From assembly GCA_947493575.1 (NCBI GenBank), contig CANLRQ010000002.1, forward strand, positions 62,001 through 126,000: 64,000 nucleotides of DNA. Direction: 5' to 3'. The notes beneath the pieces are model-generated. The model was not told where the DNA came from. It did no database searches and saw only the letters and a list, made by a program, of their open reading frames with translations. The number at the start of each line of letters is the position of its first letter. The stretch's first letter is position 1. The position numbers were made by a program, and so were the translations under genes. This DNA is from an uncultured Marinomonas sp. GTDB taxonomy: Bacteria; Pseudomonadota; Gammaproteobacteria; Pseudomonadales; Marinomonadaceae. Shown piece by piece: positions 34,523 through 43,576 of the stretch.

Positions 34523-34711
34523 TCAATAAAGTAATGGGTGTCACATATTTATTGACGCATCGACTGATGCAGTGGTAATACGGAGTGTCAGACAAACTGA
34601 CCTGTTGGCTTCTTGCCCTAGGCATAATTCTTTCCTCATCCTTGAGTTTGGTTTTTTTAGTTTAGACAGTGATTTGAGAAACATCAATAAAGTAATGGGT
34701 GTCACATATGT
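34523..34711. repeat. Further partial copies of the RAYT leader repeat
   Basis: A third, slightly diverged copy (34555-34711, about 157 bp with a few mismatches and one T fewer) and a 26-bp mini-copy (34523-34548). The 20-mer TCAATAAAGTAATGGGTGTC occurs four times in all: 34264, 34486, 34523 and 34684. The repeat field ends directly against the 3' end of the hydrolase cassette. Confidence 0.88.
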
Positions 34712-34734
34712 TTGTTTTTGCGTCGCGTTGACTG

Positions 34735-34747
34735 TGATTGTTAGGCG
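34735..34747 (-). other. Truncated attC-like site after the hydrolase gene
   Basis: Just after the hydrolase stop the minus strand reads GCCTAACAATCACAGTCAAC, the start of a classical integron attC (R'' core RYYYAAC plus an L''-like stretch). The second half with GTTRRRY is absent; RAYT leader repeats begin within about 30 bp. It is best read as a cassette recombination site cut by the RAYT-associated insertion. Confidence 0.5.
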
Positions 34748-34748
34748 T

Positions 34749-35399
34749 TCAATCTTCAACAAACGAAACAATGTAGCTAATATGGCCAGTTTGTGAAATG
34801 CCATGTCCTATACCTTTCATTATCTCTAACTCTCCATTGGATAGCTCTTTAGCCAGACTCTTTGACCTTTTCAACATAACCTCTTTTTCCTCAGAGCCAA
34901 CCAACAAAACTACTTTAGTGTTTGATTCATTGACACTTGATACGACATCTTTTTCGGAAATACTTTCAGAATTGCCAAACAACCACCAATTATAGAGCCT
35001 GTGTGGGGAATACCATGCTAACCGCTCAATATCCTCTTCAAAAAAAGGGGCAATTGATGAAACGACTGCAGATACTGGAGCCTCTTCTGCCGCCAGAGCC
35101 AGTGCGATAAGACCGCCCATAGAAAACCCGTAGAAGTATTTTTCTGTAGCGTCACATTTGACCATATATGATCTTGCTTGAGCTATATAATCGAGAATAT
35201 CACCGGTAGCCCAATCTATCTCGATATATAAGGGAGCGATTCCAGCCTTTTTATATTCCTCTCCTATTTTTTGATATAACTCCTTGCTAGTGCTACTTCC
35301 ATAGCCAGACAAAATAAACACGCAGGGTTCTTCAGCGATAACATTTTTCGCTGATACAGAAAATACGAAAGCAATCAAACTAACCAACCAGAGCCTCAA
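34749..35399 (-). CDS. Exported alpha/beta hydrolase (probable integron cassette gene)
   Basis: A 216-residue protein with a signal peptide of about 22 residues (LVSLIAFVFSVSAKNVIAEE) and an alpha/beta hydrolase core: ILSGYGSS for the oxyanion loop, nucleophile elbow YGFSMGGLIAL (Ser about 94), and a late His in GIGHGISQTG. An acidic residue after strand 7 (VGSEEKE) could complete the triad. The start is TTG 35399, supported by an unusually perfect AAGGAGGTG just upstream. Strong ribosome sites, solitary position, and attC-like sequence on both sides fit an integron gene cassette. The substrate is unknown; esterase or thioesterase activity is a guess. Confidence 0.72.
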   Translation of the reverse strand: MRLWLVSLIAFVFSVSAKNVIAEEPCVFILSGYGSSTSKELYQKIGEEYKKAGIAPLYIEIDWATGDILDYIAQARSYMVKCDATEKYFYGFSMGGLIALALAAEEAPVSAVVSSIAPFFEEDIERLAWYSPHRLYNWWLFGNSESISEKDVVSSVNESNTKVVLLVGSEEKEVMLKRSKSLAKELSNGELEIMKGIGHGISQTGHISYIVSFVED

Positions 35400-35711
35400 T
35401 TCACCTCCTTGCCTACAGACGCATAACTACTAAGCGGTTATACAGTGGCGTAGCCATGGTTATAACCGTCTGTTGAACGGCCGCTTTATTTATAGGGAAT
35501 TTGCTTTTTCAAGATTGGTGACGTCCCTGTTTATATCGCGGTGTTTTTTGTACTCTTTGAAGGTTACTTTTCAAAAACCTTCTTGTTTTTAGATTTTTTC
35601 GTATTGCTTTTTTATACTTTTACTCGAATTCTAAGTGTTAGGCAAGCAAGATCCCTCAGATTTCACAACCTGATATTTTTTACCCTTGCCATGACTTAAT
35701 TCAATTCTTTT
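35400..35711. other. Intergenic stretch with attC-like remains
   Basis: 312 bp between the hydrolase cassette and the IS91-type pseudogene. It contains the attC-like end described separately and, on the minus strand, a GCCTAAC core at 35643-35637. An AT-rich middle part shows no gene. The inferred 3' end of the IS91-like element should lie here, but I cannot define it. Confidence 0.4.
35424..35470 (-). other. attC-like end before the hydrolase cassette
   Basis: On the minus strand CAGACGGTTATAAC folds with GTTATGCGTCTG, with GTTAT immediately preceding the cassette. The 27-bp core CGCCACTGTATAACCGCTTA + GTAGTTA recurs at 37188-37215 in front of the toxin-antitoxin cassette. Outer-arm pairing plus a site repeated before two unrelated small genes is what attC sites look like; the inner arms are weak here. 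Confidence 0.4.
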
Positions 35712-36433
35712 CTAACTACTGTTTAGCCTCAACTGAAAGCCATGGTTGTTATCCCCCAAATAAACCACCTTTGATTCACCACAAGAGGAGCATCTACACA
35801 TGGATTTAGAGGGTGTTTCATCTATCATGATAGAGGTACTTTTTACCTCATGCTTCTGTCGTTTAATCTTTTCCAGAGATCGTTTTTTTATAGCATTTGA
35901 TAGATAACCGTAATGCCTAATACGCATAAACCCTCGGGGCAACTTTTGAGCAAGATATGCAACAGAAAACGCCTAATAAGCTCCTTTGGTTCAAGTGACA
36001 GCCGACTTGCTTTATTGCTCTTGTTATCAAAATAGGACAAAGTTACTCGATTGTCTTTCCATGATTCAAGTCGATGATTGCTCAAACCAACCCTATAAGT
36101 ATAACGAGCTAGGTAGCTGACTAAGGTATCCCTATATTCTAATGCAGATTTGCAATAAACAACCCATGGGTGACTCATTAAATGGCTCAGAGTACCATCA
36201 AGTGTTGCCTTTTCTATCGTCGATAACTCTCCTTGCTCATACGCTTGCCGTAATTCACTTACCATCGTGCCTCTAAACCGATTTGAGAGGAGTTTGACGG
36301 GCAAAAAGTACCCTTTATGAATGTGAAAATACTTAGCTACTTCTGTTAATTGATATAAATACGATTTTTGAATGGCTGTAGATAAACCTTGCAGTGTCAT
36401 TTGGTCAATGACTTTTTGACGTAATGGGGTCAT
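35712..36433 (-). pseudogene. Broken IS91-family transposase
   Basis: The start MTPLRQKVIDQMTLQGLS is the N-terminal region of IS91-type rolling-circle transposases. It then jumps to LPVKLLSNRFRGTMVSELRQ and ARYTYRVGLSNHRLESWKDN, typical of the C-terminal half; the middle with the HUH motif and catalytic tyrosines is deleted. Near 35940 the frame shifts, and the end (GFMRIRHYGYLSNAIKKRSL, then the zinc-type CRCSSCGES) continues in another frame to 35712. The protein is therefore non-functional. The upstream edge abuts a GAAC tetranucleotide in an attC core. Confidence 0.8.
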
Positions 36434-36526
36434 AACAAAATCCTCCAATTATGAGAGGAGAACTAAGTTTGGTAACAAATAATAGAATTAGAAAGGAAAC
36501 AATGAGCCGCTCCGCGAAGCGGCTTA

Positions 36527-36592
36527 GTTCAACACTTTCGATAAGCGGTTTGGCACCGCTCTTGTGAGAAATCCGTCTTCATCGTTTTGTTA
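36527..36592 (-). other. attC recombination site of the toxin-antitoxin cassette
   Basis: On the minus strand, right after the toxin stop: TTAAC (R'') then CGATGAAGACGG (L''), a 24-nt loop, CCGCTTATCG (L'), 5 nt and GTTGAAC (R', matching GTTRRRY). L'' pairs with L' as CGAT(G)AAG(A)CGG, leaving extrahelical bases on one arm, the feature by which integron integrases recognise the folded strand. Size (66 bp) and position at the 3' end of a small cassette gene fit. Confidence 0.6.
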
Positions 36593-36886
36593 ATTGCGGT
36601 CATTCCAATACCCAGGCTTGCGGTGGTTATGCATAATCGCAACAACATAAATTGTTTTTTCATCTACGTTTTTATAGATAACAGAATAAGGGAACCGACT
36701 TAAGATAAAGCGTCTATAGTATTGCCCCATTTTAGGCCAAGTTTGTGGCAAGGATTGGATAGAATTAAAGGCATCGTCTAACTCTTGTACAAACTCGTAT
36801 CCGAGACCTTTTACTTGGTCTTGATACCAATCAAAGGACGATTTTATTTCCTCTGTGGTATCTGGGTGAAATAATAATTCAGGCAT
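36590..36886 (-). CDS. RelE/ParE-family toxin
   Basis: A 98-residue toxin of the RelE/ParE fold: MPELLFHPDTTEEIKSSFDW, YQDQVKGLGYEFVQELDDAF, then RRFILSRFPYSVIYKNVDEK and VVAIMHNHRKPGYW. The arginines and the C-terminal HxHRKPGYW are typical of ParE/RelE-like proteins whose targets are gyrase or translating mRNA. Start ATG 36886 lies 5 nt after the antitoxin stop; an earlier in-frame ATG falls inside the antitoxin. The pair ends at an attC site, a frequent arrangement in chromosomal integrons, where toxin-antitoxin cassettes stabilise the array. Confidence 0.85.
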   Translation of the reverse strand: MPELLFHPDTTEEIKSSFDWYQDQVKGLGYEFVQELDDAFNSIQSLPQTWPKMGQYYRRFILSRFPYSVIYKNVDEKTIYVVAIMHNHRKPGYWNDRN

Positions 36887-36891
36887 ATAGC

Positions 36892-37107
36892 TTACAATTT
36901 TTGCTTGATTTGGTCCCACGTAGTCGGGCTAACTTTACCGCTTTCCAATTCATTGCTTCGTTTTTCTGCCAGTGATATCCACTCTTGTTCAACGTCATCA
37001 TCAGCATGTCCATCCATTGCTGATAATAAACAATGAGCAGCTAGAGCTTTCTCTTTTGTGCTCATTTGATCAATGCTATCCATAAGGTTTTTAAGAGCTT
37101 CCGACAT
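36892..37107 (-). CDS. Addiction-module antitoxin
   Basis: A 71-residue acidic protein (MSEALKNLMDSIDQMSTKEK, then HCLLSAMDGHADDDVEQEWI and KRSNELESGKVSPTTWDQIK) matching the small addiction-module component family (TIGR02574-like) found next to RelE/ParE toxins. The start is the inner ATG 37107, which follows GGGGATAT; six extra upstream codons are possible. It should neutralise the toxin encoded 5 bp downstream and repress the operon. Confidence 0.82.
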   Translation of the reverse strand: MSEALKNLMDSIDQMSTKEKALAAHCLLSAMDGHADDDVEQEWISLAEKRSNELESGKVSPTTWDQIKQKL

Positions 37108-37187
37108 AAAAATATCCCCAAACAATTTAACTATGATTAGTTTAGCAGTTTATAGAATCAAGAGTAGTAAATTTACACAGAGCAATT

Positions 37188-37215
37188 AACTACTAAGCGG
37201 TTATACAGTGGCGCA
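37188..37215 (-). other. attC-like end before the toxin-antitoxin cassette
   Basis: Second copy of the core CGCCACTGTATAACCGCTTA + GTAGTTA (minus strand), 80 bp upstream of the antitoxin start. It is the presumed 3' half of the attC belonging to a lost or unrecognised upstream cassette. I do not see a matching first half to the right. Confidence 0.4.
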
Positions 37216-37273
37216 AGCAGAAAAGACGAAGGCTTTTTGTGTTCCAAGGTGGGTTTAATCAAAGAGGCAGATT

Positions 37274-37298
37274 TGTCGGGCTGAAGCCCGGACCTACA
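37274..37298. repeat. REP-like hairpin 1
   Basis: TGTCGGGCTGAAGCCCGGAC followed by CTACA: a GC-rich palindrome GTCGGGCT/AGCCCGGAC ending in the GTAG tetranucleotide on the minus strand, the hallmark of REP sequences handled by RAYT transposases. Confidence 0.7.
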
Positions 37299-37390
37299 CA
37301 GGCTCTGCGCTGGCGACGGCAGTGACGCAAGCAGAAAAGACGAAAACTTTTGCTTTGCTCATAACCCATTGTGTTGCCACCTGCTCGAAA

Positions 37391-37429
37391 TGTCGGAAGG
37401 CGCCTGCGGTTTTTCCGACCTACCCTACA
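37391..37429. repeat. REP-like hairpin 2
   Basis: TGTCGGAAGG ... TTTTTCCGACCTACCC: a hairpin with TGTCGGAA/TTCCGACC arms and GTAG on the minus strand, 93 bp from REP 1. Near-identical 22-bp direct repeats containing CGCAAGCAGAAAAGACGAA at about 37211 and 37327 accompany the pair. The rest of the 460-bp gap between the antitoxin and dapB, including a short AGCCCCAGTTTGTGGGGC hairpin near 37518, has no gene. Confidence 0.6.
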
Positions 37430-37588
37430 AGGTAAAAAATTTGAGTTCCAGCATCCAAGACGATATCAGGCGTCGCCTAATACCGTCTATTATGGTCAGC
37501 GTAAGGCTTGAACATTAAGCCCCAGTTTGTGGGGCCACTTCATATTTTCAATTACGATCAGTGGTTTTTTTATAGCGGTACGATTCGT

Positions 37589-38401
<813 letters not shown>

Positions 38402-38442
38402 TTATTGCTCGATAAATAAGACTCAGTCTTATTTTTATTCAT

Positions 38443-38480
38443 AAAAAAAGCCTGCTAATAACATAATGCATTAGCAGGCT
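38443..38480 (-). terminator. Terminator after pomB
   Basis: Perfect 11-bp stem AGCCTGCTAAT / ATTAGCAGGCT followed by seven T residues on the minus strand, 15 bp after the pomB stop. A second small palindrome (AATAAGACT/AGTCTTATT, about 38414-38434) lies upstream of dapB. Confidence 0.9.
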
Positions 38481-38494
38481 ATTGATTGTTGTTT

Positions 38495-39511
38495 TTAAAA
38501 TACTTCGTTTGGTGACAGCTCAAAGACTTGAGGTGGAACAAACACTTCTTCACCTGCTGCATTTTCAGAAGAACTAACACCGTCAATGTCAATACCAAAC
38601 ACTTTATTTGCCGCGCCACTCGCTAAATCATTTTGTTTAATTACGATTTCGACTCGACGGTTTGTTGCTCTATTTTGTGGCGTATTATTTGGCACCAAAG
38701 GCCTAGAGTCCGCATAACCTGTGACAGCAAATCGACTCTCTACCAGTAAACCAGAAGCAAATAACTCTTCCGCTACTGAAATGGCACGGGCAGAAGATAG
38801 CTGCCAGTTAGAACCAAAACGCCTACTTTCAATTGGAATATTGTCCGTATGCCCTTCAACTGCAATAGTCCCTTTTACACCGATTAATACATCTCTAACC
38901 ATATCAATTACGGGAATAAAGTCGTAATTCAACTCTGCAGAGCCTGATTGAAACGAGCCTTTTTCTTTTAGTCGAATGGTAATGGTTCGCTCTTGCGTTT
39001 CAACTTCGATGGTACCTTTAGATATTTCCTCTCTTAAAACTGAAGCAACTTGTTTTGCGTCGTCTTCAGTTTGTTTAACTTCTTCTTCCTTCTTTAAATC
39101 CGCTTCGGATTTCTCAACCATTTTATCTTGACCTTGAGCGCCAAGACCTTCTAATTCATTTAGCTCTGCATTTTCTGGTTTACAAAGAATCTCTAAGGTG
39201 TTTTCAGGAGTATCATCCGCTTTTTGTCTAACTTCATTAATTGGGGTTGGTTCTGGACGCCCCGGGCTAAACTCCTGAGCAATGATCGACGTCCCCATAG
39301 GAATAGCGTCCGCTTCAATTTGTTTTTGCACACCAAAGGCCGCTCTCATAGAGCCTGCTAATTGCTTAAATTTTAAAACATCCATTTCAGCAAAAGACAA
39401 AAGCAATACGAAAAAGCACATAAGCAAAGACATTAAGTCCGCAAATGTACCCATATATGCTGGTAAGCCCTCTATACATTCGGGGCATTCCGCTTCTTCT
39501 TCGTCACTCAT
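38495..39511 (-). CDS. pomB: Flagellar stator protein, PomB/MotB type
   Basis: Anchors the flagellar stator to peptidoglycan and forms the ion path with the MotA/PomA subunit. 338 residues: cytoplasmic start with CPECIEGLPAYM, a single membrane helix MGTFADLMSLLMCFFVLLLSF carrying the ion-binding Asp, a plug-like segment, a long acidic linker (about 110-175), and an OmpA-type peptidoglycan-binding domain (VEGHTDNIPIESRRFGSNWQLSSARAISV). The FADLMSLLMCFFVLLLSF helix matches sodium-type PomB. Its partner gene lies 61 bp upstream. The C-terminal 50 residues extend beyond the OmpA core. Confidence 0.92.
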   Translation of the reverse strand: MSDEEEAECPECIEGLPAYMGTFADLMSLLMCFFVLLLSFAEMDVLKFKQLAGSMRAAFGVQKQIEADAIPMGTSIIAQEFSPGRPEPTPINEVRQKADDTPENTLEILCKPENAELNELEGLGAQGQDKMVEKSEADLKKEEEVKQTEDDAKQVASVLREEISKGTIEVETQERTITIRLKEKGSFQSGSAELNYDFIPVIDMVRDVLIGVKGTIAVEGHTDNIPIESRRFGSNWQLSSARAISVAEELFASGLLVESRFAVTGYADSRPLVPNNTPQNRATNRRVEIVIKQNDLASGAANKVFGIDIDGVSSSENAAGEEVFVPPQVFELSPNEVF

Positions 39512-39572
39512 TAATCTACTTCCAATAAAACGCTTTTAATTAAATACTTATCCTAGAGCTAGAGTAAAAGCA

Positions 39573-40328
39573 CTACTCTCTTTCAACACGTTTTTTCTCA
39601 GCAATATAAGTTTTCAACATGCCATCAATAACTCGTGGGTTTTGCCCAGCCTGAATTGCTAACAATGCATCGAGAATTAAAGATTGGGCCATGAGTTCTT
39701 CATTACCTCGATTCTCTAACTTAGCCTGTATAGGGATACATACCATGTTAGCAAGCATGGCACCGTATAATGTAGTCAACAAGGCTACGGCCATTGCAGG
39801 ACCAATCGATTTTGGATCATCCATGTTCGCCAACATCTGTACCAATCCAACCAAGGTACCTATCATTCCCATTGCAGGGCCAGTATCACCTAAGGCTTTA
39901 AATATTTTCGCACCATCATCATGACGACTAAACGCCATTTTCATATCTTTAGATAATTGGTTTCGCACCACATTTCCATCATGACCATCCACTAGCATTT
40001 GAATGCCTTTAGATAAAAATGGATGACTTACCTCTTTCCCTTCTAAAGAAAGTAGGCCGCCTTTACGGGCTTCGTCTGCTAAGTCATAAATTTCATCGAT
40101 CAATGCATCCATTGGTACGCTTTTAAACATAAACGCTTTACCAACGACTTTGCCGGCGCCAAGAAACTGACCCAAAGGATATTGAATTAACACAACAAAT
40201 GTGGAACCGACAAGTACGATTAATACAGACGCTGGGTCCAAAAACATCCCAGCCGATCCACCTAATAATATCGCCATCATAACAATGGCAAATGCACCAA
40301 TTAACCCTAATAACGTTGCGATATCCAC
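39573..40328 (-). CDS. pomA: Flagellar stator protein, PomA/MotA type
   Basis: Multipass partner of PomB, 251 residues with four membrane helices: LLGLIGAFAIVMMAILLGGS, VLIVLVGSTFVVLIQYPLG, then the pair GPAMGMIGTLVGLVQMLANM and GPAMAVALLTTLYGAMLANM. The cytoplasmic loop between helices 2 and 3 carries the charged residues (RKGGLLSLEGK, SRHDDGAKIFKALGD) that contact the rotor. The short length and GSAGMFLDPASVLIVLVGS are PomA-like, pointing to a sodium-driven motor, as is common in marine bacteria. No flagellar structural genes are in the window. Confidence 0.93.
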   Translation of the reverse strand: MDIATLLGLIGAFAIVMMAILLGGSAGMFLDPASVLIVLVGSTFVVLIQYPLGQFLGAGKVVGKAFMFKSVPMDALIDEIYDLADEARKGGLLSLEGKEVSHPFLSKGIQMLVDGHDGNVVRNQLSKDMKMAFSRHDDGAKIFKALGDTGPAMGMIGTLVGLVQMLANMDDPKSIGPAMAVALLTTLYGAMLANMVCIPIQAKLENRGNEELMAQSLILDALLAIQAGQNPRVIDGMLKTYIAEKKRVERE

Positions 40329-40496
40329 AACATACTCCTAATAAAAGCTTCCGAATGCCAAATTATATTGAATATTAAACTAAAGCTGCGCTTCGGTCAT
40401 ATTTAGAAAGAATTTTTTTTACGTTACAGTAGATCTTACTCGAAGAAAATGTATTTTTCTGTTACAAACATACAGTTTTTTTTAAAAGAGGCTCCC

Positions 40497-40739
40497 ATGA
40501 CACGTAAAGCGAACGTTAAACACTTCGAAGACAAGCTCTCTGAACTGGATTCTTTAGTAAAACAATTAGAATCCAATCAGTTATCTCTCGAAGATGCACT
40601 CAAAGCCTTTGAAAAAGGAATAAAACTCAGTAATGATTGCCAAACTGTTTTAACCCAAGCTGAGCAAAAAGTGCAAGTACTATTAGAAGATCAAAATGGC
40701 GAACGTCTAAAAACTTTTAATCCGGAAACCAATCAGTGA
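40497..40739 (+). CDS. xseB: Exodeoxyribonuclease VII small subunit
   Basis: An 80-residue helical protein that binds XseA to form exonuclease VII. The family pattern FEDKLSELDSLVKQLESNQLSLEDALKAFEKGIKLSNDCQTVLTQAEQKVQVL is complete. Start ATG 40497 follows AAGAGG; an in-frame ATG at 40449 is less likely. Its stop overlaps the GTG start of ispA (GTGA), so the two are translationally coupled in the usual xseB-ispA-dxs operon. Confidence 0.95.
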   Translation: MTRKANVKHFEDKLSELDSLVKQLESNQLSLEDALKAFEKGIKLSNDCQTVLTQAEQKVQVLLEDQNGERLKTFNPETNQ

Positions 40740-41617
40740 ACCTAAAACAATTAAATGAGCTTTCTTGTGATCGAGCTAACTCTTATCTTAAAGACTCTTT
40801 AACAAAGTATAGCCCTGCTGACACTTTACATGAAGCCATGTTGTACAGTTTATTTAACGGTGGGAAAAGAGTTCGTCCCATGCTTGTTTATGCGAGTGCC
40901 CAAATTTTTGGCCCGATAAGCCCGTTAACAGATGCCAGTGCAGCCGCTATCGAAGCGATTCATGCTTATTCATTGGTGCATGATGATCTACCGGCAATGG
41001 ATGATGATGACTTACGCCGTGGCAAACCTACCTGCCATATACAGTTTGATGAAGCAACGGCTATTTTAGCTGGTGATGCTTTACAAACTTTTGCTTTCGA
41101 AATATTAAGCAACCCCCAGTTGAGTTCCCCGAAGAGCCAACTTCATCTCATTCAAGCCTTATCTCACGCCTCAGGCAGACATGGTATGGTAACAGGCCAA
41201 ATGATTGACTTGGCTTCCGTTAATCAAAATATCAACCGAGAAACACTTGAGACAATGCATCGACATAAAACGGGAGCACTCATTAGAACTTGCCTCCAAA
41301 TGGGAGCCATAAGTACCCATTGCGATGATAAAGACGCATTAAATAAACTTGATGAGTATGCTCTTGCTATTGGTTTAGCCTTCCAAGTACAGGATGATAT
41401 TTTAGACATTACCAGCGATACTCAAACTCTAGGTAAACAACAGTTTGCCGACGCCGATGCCAATAAGCCAACTTACCCTAAACTCATCGGATTAGAGGCA
41501 TCTAAAAAGCTTGTTATCGATCTGCATCAGCAAGCCACAGCTCAAATTCAGACTTTTGGCGAAAAAGGCCAGCCATTAGTTGAGCTTGCTAACTATATTA
41601 TTCACCGTAACCACTGA
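40736..41617 (+). CDS. ispA: Farnesyl diphosphate synthase
   Basis: Condenses dimethylallyl/geranyl diphosphate with isopentenyl diphosphate to farnesyl diphosphate. 293 residues with both Asp-rich motifs: first LVHDDLPAMDDDDLRRGKPT, second FQVQDDILDITSD. GGKRVRPMLVYA at the IPP site and ILAGDALQTFAFE are intact. The start is GTG overlapping the xseB stop by 4 bp. Following dxs supplies its precursors; cotranscription is standard in gammaproteobacteria. Confidence 0.96.
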   Translation: MNLKQLNELSCDRANSYLKDSLTKYSPADTLHEAMLYSLFNGGKRVRPMLVYASAQIFGPISPLTDASAAAIEAIHAYSLVHDDLPAMDDDDLRRGKPTCHIQFDEATAILAGDALQTFAFEILSNPQLSSPKSQLHLIQALSHASGRHGMVTGQMIDLASVNQNINRETLETMHRHKTGALIRTCLQMGAISTHCDDKDALNKLDEYALAIGLAFQVQDDILDITSDTQTLGKQQFADADANKPTYPKLIGLEASKKLVIDLHQQATAQIQTFGEKGQPLVELANYIIHRNH

Positions 41618-41664
41618 TATACTAACGGACTTATTTTAAACAAGATGATGATTCCTTCGTGACA

Positions 41665-43548
41665 ATGTTCGAAACCATTCCAACAGAACGACCAAATACC
41701 CCTTTACTTGATGGCATTCATGAAACAAGTGACTTACGTCAATTAACCAAAGATCAGCTGCCTACCTTGATCGATGAATTACGCGCATTTCTTTTATACA
41801 GCGTAGGGCAGACTGGCGGCCATTTTGGCGCAGGTTTAGGTGTCACTGAATTAACCGTTGTCTTGCATTATTTGTTTAATACCCCAGAAGATCGCCTTGT
41901 TTGGGATGTAGGCCATCAGACCTATCCTCATAAAATTCTTACAGGACGTCGCGAAGCATTACTCAGTATACGACAAGAAAACGGCATTTCAGGCTTTCCT
42001 AAAAGAGAAGAAAGTAAGTACGATACTTTTGGTGTAGGCCACTCAAGCACTTCAATTGGAGCCGCATTAGGTATGGCTCTAGCGGCAAAACAGCTTAATA
42101 CAGGCAATAAATCTGTCGCTATTATTGGCGATGGCGCAATGTCAGCAGGTATGGCCTTTGAAGCCTTGAATCATGCTGGCGGTGTAAAAGCTGATATGTT
42201 GGTCATATTGAATGACAATGACATGTCGATATCCAGACCAGTAGGCGCTCTGTCTAATTATTTTGCTCGTATTTGGGCAAGTAAAACTTACTACACTGTT
42301 CGTGAAAGTGGACGAAAAGTACTACAAAGTTTGCCATCAGCACTGAAACTCGCTCGAAAAACAGAAGAGCACATGAAAGGAATGGTTGCCCCAGGCACCT
42401 TATTCGAAGAGCTGGGTTTTAATTATATTGGCCCAATTGACGGACATGATCTGGATTTATTGTTAACCACAATAGAAAATCTTAAAGATCGTAGCGGGCC
42501 TCAGTTTTTGCACGTCATTACCAAGAAAGGCAAAGGCTTTGAACCAGCAGAAGGTGACCCTATTGGCTACCATGCTATTAATAAAATCGAACCTGAACCA
42601 ATTACTAAACCCGTTAAAAAAGTCAATAAGCCAAAGTACAGTAATGTATTTGGGCGTTGGGTTTGTGATGTTGCAGAACAAGATAATACCTTAATTGCCA
42701 TAACTCCTGCGATGAAAGAAGGCTCAGATTTAATTGAGTTTGCAGAACGCTTCCCTGAACGATATTTTGACGTTGCTATTGCAGAACAGCATGCCGTTAC
42801 ACTAGCTGCAGGTATGGCATGTGATGGATTAAAACCTGTTGTAGCCATCTATTCTACCTTCTTACAGCGTGCATACGATCAATTAATTCATGATGTCGCC
42901 TTGCAAAATTTAGATGTCTTATTTGCCATTGACCGTGCAGGTTTAGTCGGTGAAGATGGACCAACCCATGCTGGCGTATATGATCTCAGTTATTTGCGTT
43001 GCATTCCTAACCTAGTCTTAGCGACACCTTCTGATGAAAATGAATGTCGCCAGTTACTTAATACAGGTTATCAACATAAAGGCACCGTAGCAGTACGTTA
43101 CCCAAGAGGAACAGGCCCTGGTGTGCAAATTGATTCGGAGCTAACCACCCTTCCTATAGGTAAATCTCGCGTATTACGAGAAGGTCAAAGTGGCATTGTA
43201 ATTTGCGGCTTTGGCAGCCCAACCTATTCCGCACTGCAAGCAGCAGATGCATTTGATGCAACCCTTTTAGACATGCGTTTTGTAAAACCAATAGATGAAG
43301 CGGCTCTTTTGAAGTATGGTCAAGAAAAACTCGTTGTTACTTTAGAAGAGAATGCAATGATGGGTGGAGCCGGATCGGCAGTGAGTGAATACTTACAATC
43401 AAAAAGCATTAATACTCATGTATTGCAAATTGGTTTACTTGATCGTTACGAAGAACATGCGAGCCATGGAGCGATGTTAAAACGGGTTGGACTCGACGAA
43501 TCTGGGATTGAGACGGCAATTAGAAATAAACTATCTGCTATCGCATAA
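41665..43548 (+). CDS. dxs: 1-deoxy-D-xylulose-5-phosphate synthase
   Basis: Thiamine-diphosphate enzyme that joins pyruvate and glyceraldehyde-3-phosphate, the first step of the non-mevalonate isoprenoid pathway. About 627 residues from ATG 41665 (a GTG two codons upstream is possible). Motifs: [19 protein letters not shown] with the first catalytic His, [15 protein letters not shown], the ThDP motif [18 protein letters not shown] ... [22 protein letters not shown] with the proton-acceptor Glu, and [22 protein letters not shown]. Last gene of xseB-ispA-dxs. Confidence 0.97.
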   Translation: MFETIPTERPNTPLLDGIHETSDLRQLTKDQLPTLIDELRAFLLYSVGQTGGHFGAGLGVTELTVVLHYLFNTPEDRLVWDVGHQTYPHKILTGRREALLSIRQENGISGFPKREESKYDTFGVGHSSTSIGAALGMALAAKQLNTGNKSVAIIGDGAMSAGMAFEALNHAGGVKADMLVILNDNDMSISRPVGALSNYFARIWASKTYYTVRESGRKVLQSLPSALKLARKTEEHMKGMVAPGTLFEELGFNYIGPIDGHDLDLLLTTIENLKDRSGPQFLHVITKKGKGFEPAEGDPIGYHAINKIEPEPITKPVKKVNKPKYSNVFGRWVCDVAEQDNTLIAITPAMKEGSDLIEFAERFPERYFDVAIAEQHAVTLAAGMACDGLKPVVAIYSTFLQRAYDQLIHDVALQNLDVLFAIDRAGLVGEDGPTHAGVYDLSYLRCIPNLVLATPSDENECRQLLNTGYQHKGTVAVRYPRGTGPGVQIDSELTTLPIGKSRVLREGQSGIVICGFGSPTYSALQAADAFDATLLDMRFVKPIDEAALLKYGQEKLVVTLEENAMMGGAGSAVSEYLQSKSINTHVLQIGLLDRYEEHASHGAMLKRVGLDESGIETAIRNKLSAIA

Positions 43549-43576
43549 ACTCTTAATTAGAGGCTACAAAACTTAG

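Noticed and set aside
35888..36433. An intact small protein-coding gene of unknown function
   Set aside because: The sequence joins the two ends of an IS91-type transposase with the middle deleted and continues after a frameshift, so it is a pseudogene.
36480..36526. REP sequence at the GCCGCTTCGCGGAGCGGC hairpin
   Set aside because: It lacks the GTAG tetranucleotide and lies at the edge of the IS91-type element, where subterminal palindromes are expected.
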